19,572 nt of DNA from 9FT-COMBO-53-11 sp040900215 (lineage in GTDB: Bacteria; Patescibacteriota; WWE3; 9FT-COMBO-53-11): the NCBI GenBank assembly GCA_040900215.1, contig JBBDZL010000015.1:1-19572 (forward strand), given 5' to 3'. The position numbers and the translations under genes were made by a program. Below the pieces are notes generated by a model, which was not told the DNA's origin, ran no database searches, and saw only the letters and a program-made list of their open reading frames with translations. Shown here one piece after another: positions 19,105 to 19,572 of this stretch. Numbering within the stretch: position 1 is the stretch's first letter; the number at the start of each line of letters is the position of its first letter.

Positions 19105-19308
19105 GTGGATAATTCGGGTACTTACTCTACGCCTTGCCCCACTTGCGGGGGTACTGTGGAATGGTGGTGGTATAGTTCCGACTGCCGCGGCAACCCGGGC
19201 GGAAGCGGGATCCACTGCACGGGGTGCAAGCGGGTTTTCTCCCGCAAGGAATGGGAGTCGGTTGAACTCGACCCGCGGCCCCAGGAAGAGCCAGGATCGG
19301 GTGGTTGA
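19105..19308 (+). CDS. Small zinc-ribbon protein, 67 aa
   Basis: The GTG start is 7 nt after GAAGGAG. CPTC (residues about 11-14) and HCTGC form two C-x2-C knuckles 27 residues apart, a zinc ribbon with a Trp-rich strand (VEWWWYSSD) between. The acidic, Pro-rich tail DPRPQEEPGSGG is probably disordered. Zinc ribbons of this size bind nucleic acid or proteins, but the role is not clear. It overlaps the next gene. Confidence 0.72.
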   Translation: MDNSGTYSTPCPTCGGTVEWWWYSSDCRGNPGGSGIHCTGCKRVFSRKEWESVELDPRPQEEPGSGG

Positions 19309-19537
19309 GCTCAAGCACTTCTGCGGACAACAGGGGTTTGGGAGAACCATTAACGACCTCTGCCAGAAGTGCGAGTTCGAACGCCTGATGGCTCTGGGCG
19401 TTCCGTCGGAGATTGCGGAGGAGGCGGGGTGGTTGCGCTGCTTTTTGAACCCATCCATTTTCCCTCCGTCAATCCTAGCTGAGACCCAGAGGGAATACGA
19501 GGATTTGGAGAAGAAGTACGGGAAGAAGATCCCCTAG
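19301..19537 (+). CDS. Hypothetical Cys-containing protein, about 78 aa
   Basis: The frame ELKHFCGQQGFGRTINDLCQKCEFERLMALGVPSEIAEEAGW is open to a TAG at 19537 and ends with a charged helix (TQREYEDLEKKYGKK). Cys residues (FC, LCQKC) could bind a metal. The start is uncertain: GTG 19301 overlaps the previous stop and has AGGA upstream, while TTG 19262 with GGGAG upstream would add 13 residues. It shares a promoter with the zinc-ribbon gene. No family is recognised. Confidence 0.6.
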   Translation: MVELKHFCGQQGFGRTINDLCQKCEFERLMALGVPSEIAEEAGWLRCFLNPSIFPPSILAETQREYEDLEKKYGKKIP

Positions 19538-19566
19538 GACCGAAACCCCTGTTTCGGTCCCTTTTG
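19537..19566 (+). terminator. Strong Rho-independent terminator at the right end
   Basis: A perfect 10-bp stem GGACCGAAAC (19537-19546) with GTTTCGGTCC (19551-19560) and a CCCT loop is followed by CTTTTG. Its first base is the last base of the TAG stop codon. Confidence 0.92.
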
Positions 19567-19572
19567 TTATAA

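Overview
The window is a compact bacterial chromosome segment. Genes abut or overlap by 1-14 nt, several 38-61 aa genes carry clear ribosome sites, and TGA is used as an ordinary stop. The content is unusual for a textbook bacterium: an archaeal-type ATP-dependent DNA ligase, a stand-alone PolA-type 5'-3' exonuclease, a transketolase split into two subunits, a divergent pentose-5-phosphate epimerase and several leaderless-looking promoters. This suggests a member of the Candidate Phyla Radiation (Patescibacteria) with fairly high GC. That assignment is inferred from gene content and style, not shown by a marker gene.

Layout, left to right. 1-55: 3' part of a tRNA with anticodon CAT. 105-4981: tight plus-strand operon trpS, ftsH, 5'-3' exonuclease and a family-4-like glycosyltransferase. 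5026-6986: mutM (fpg) and recF from their own promoter. 7034-7835: two minus-strand genes, an NT5C-like HAD nucleotidase and a 53 aa membrane protein. 7894-9609: ATP-dependent DNA ligase. 9734-12366: DUF4870/Tic20-like membrane protein, pcm, an MFS-like permease and rpiB. 12435-12602: a 55 aa AbrB/MazE-like DNA-binding protein behind two GTTATAAC boxes. 12626-12811: a small minus-strand membrane protein, divergent from 12875-16952, the central-carbon operon rpe, LOG-family phosphoribohydrolase, transketolase N and C subunits and class II aldolase. 16953-17401: a membrane ORF bracketed by a 36-bp duplication of the 3' end of the aldolase gene. 17486-18633: two paralogous membrane-anchored minus-strand proteins with identical terminators. 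18725-19537: four small plus-strand genes (basic peptide, two-helix membrane protein, zinc ribbon, Cys-containing protein) ending at a strong terminator.

Functional reading. rpiB, rpe, transketolase and aldolase form most of a non-oxidative pentose phosphate route. The LOG enzyme can feed it ribose 5-phosphate from nucleoside monophosphates. No transaldolase is present in the window. mutM, recF, the exonuclease and the ligase form a scattered DNA-repair set.

The most unusual signal is repeat DNA inside conserved genes. One class is tracts of degenerate 7- or 8-nt units that stay in frame within the exonuclease, glycosyltransferase, recF and ligase, and probably rpe, and that also occur between genes. 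The other class is palindromic or REP-like elements inside the exonuclease, pcm and rpiB. Also notable are stop codons buried in the loops or stems of terminators, promoters whose -10 box lies 6-9 nt before the start codon, and the aldolase-tail duplication, which resembles an integration scar.
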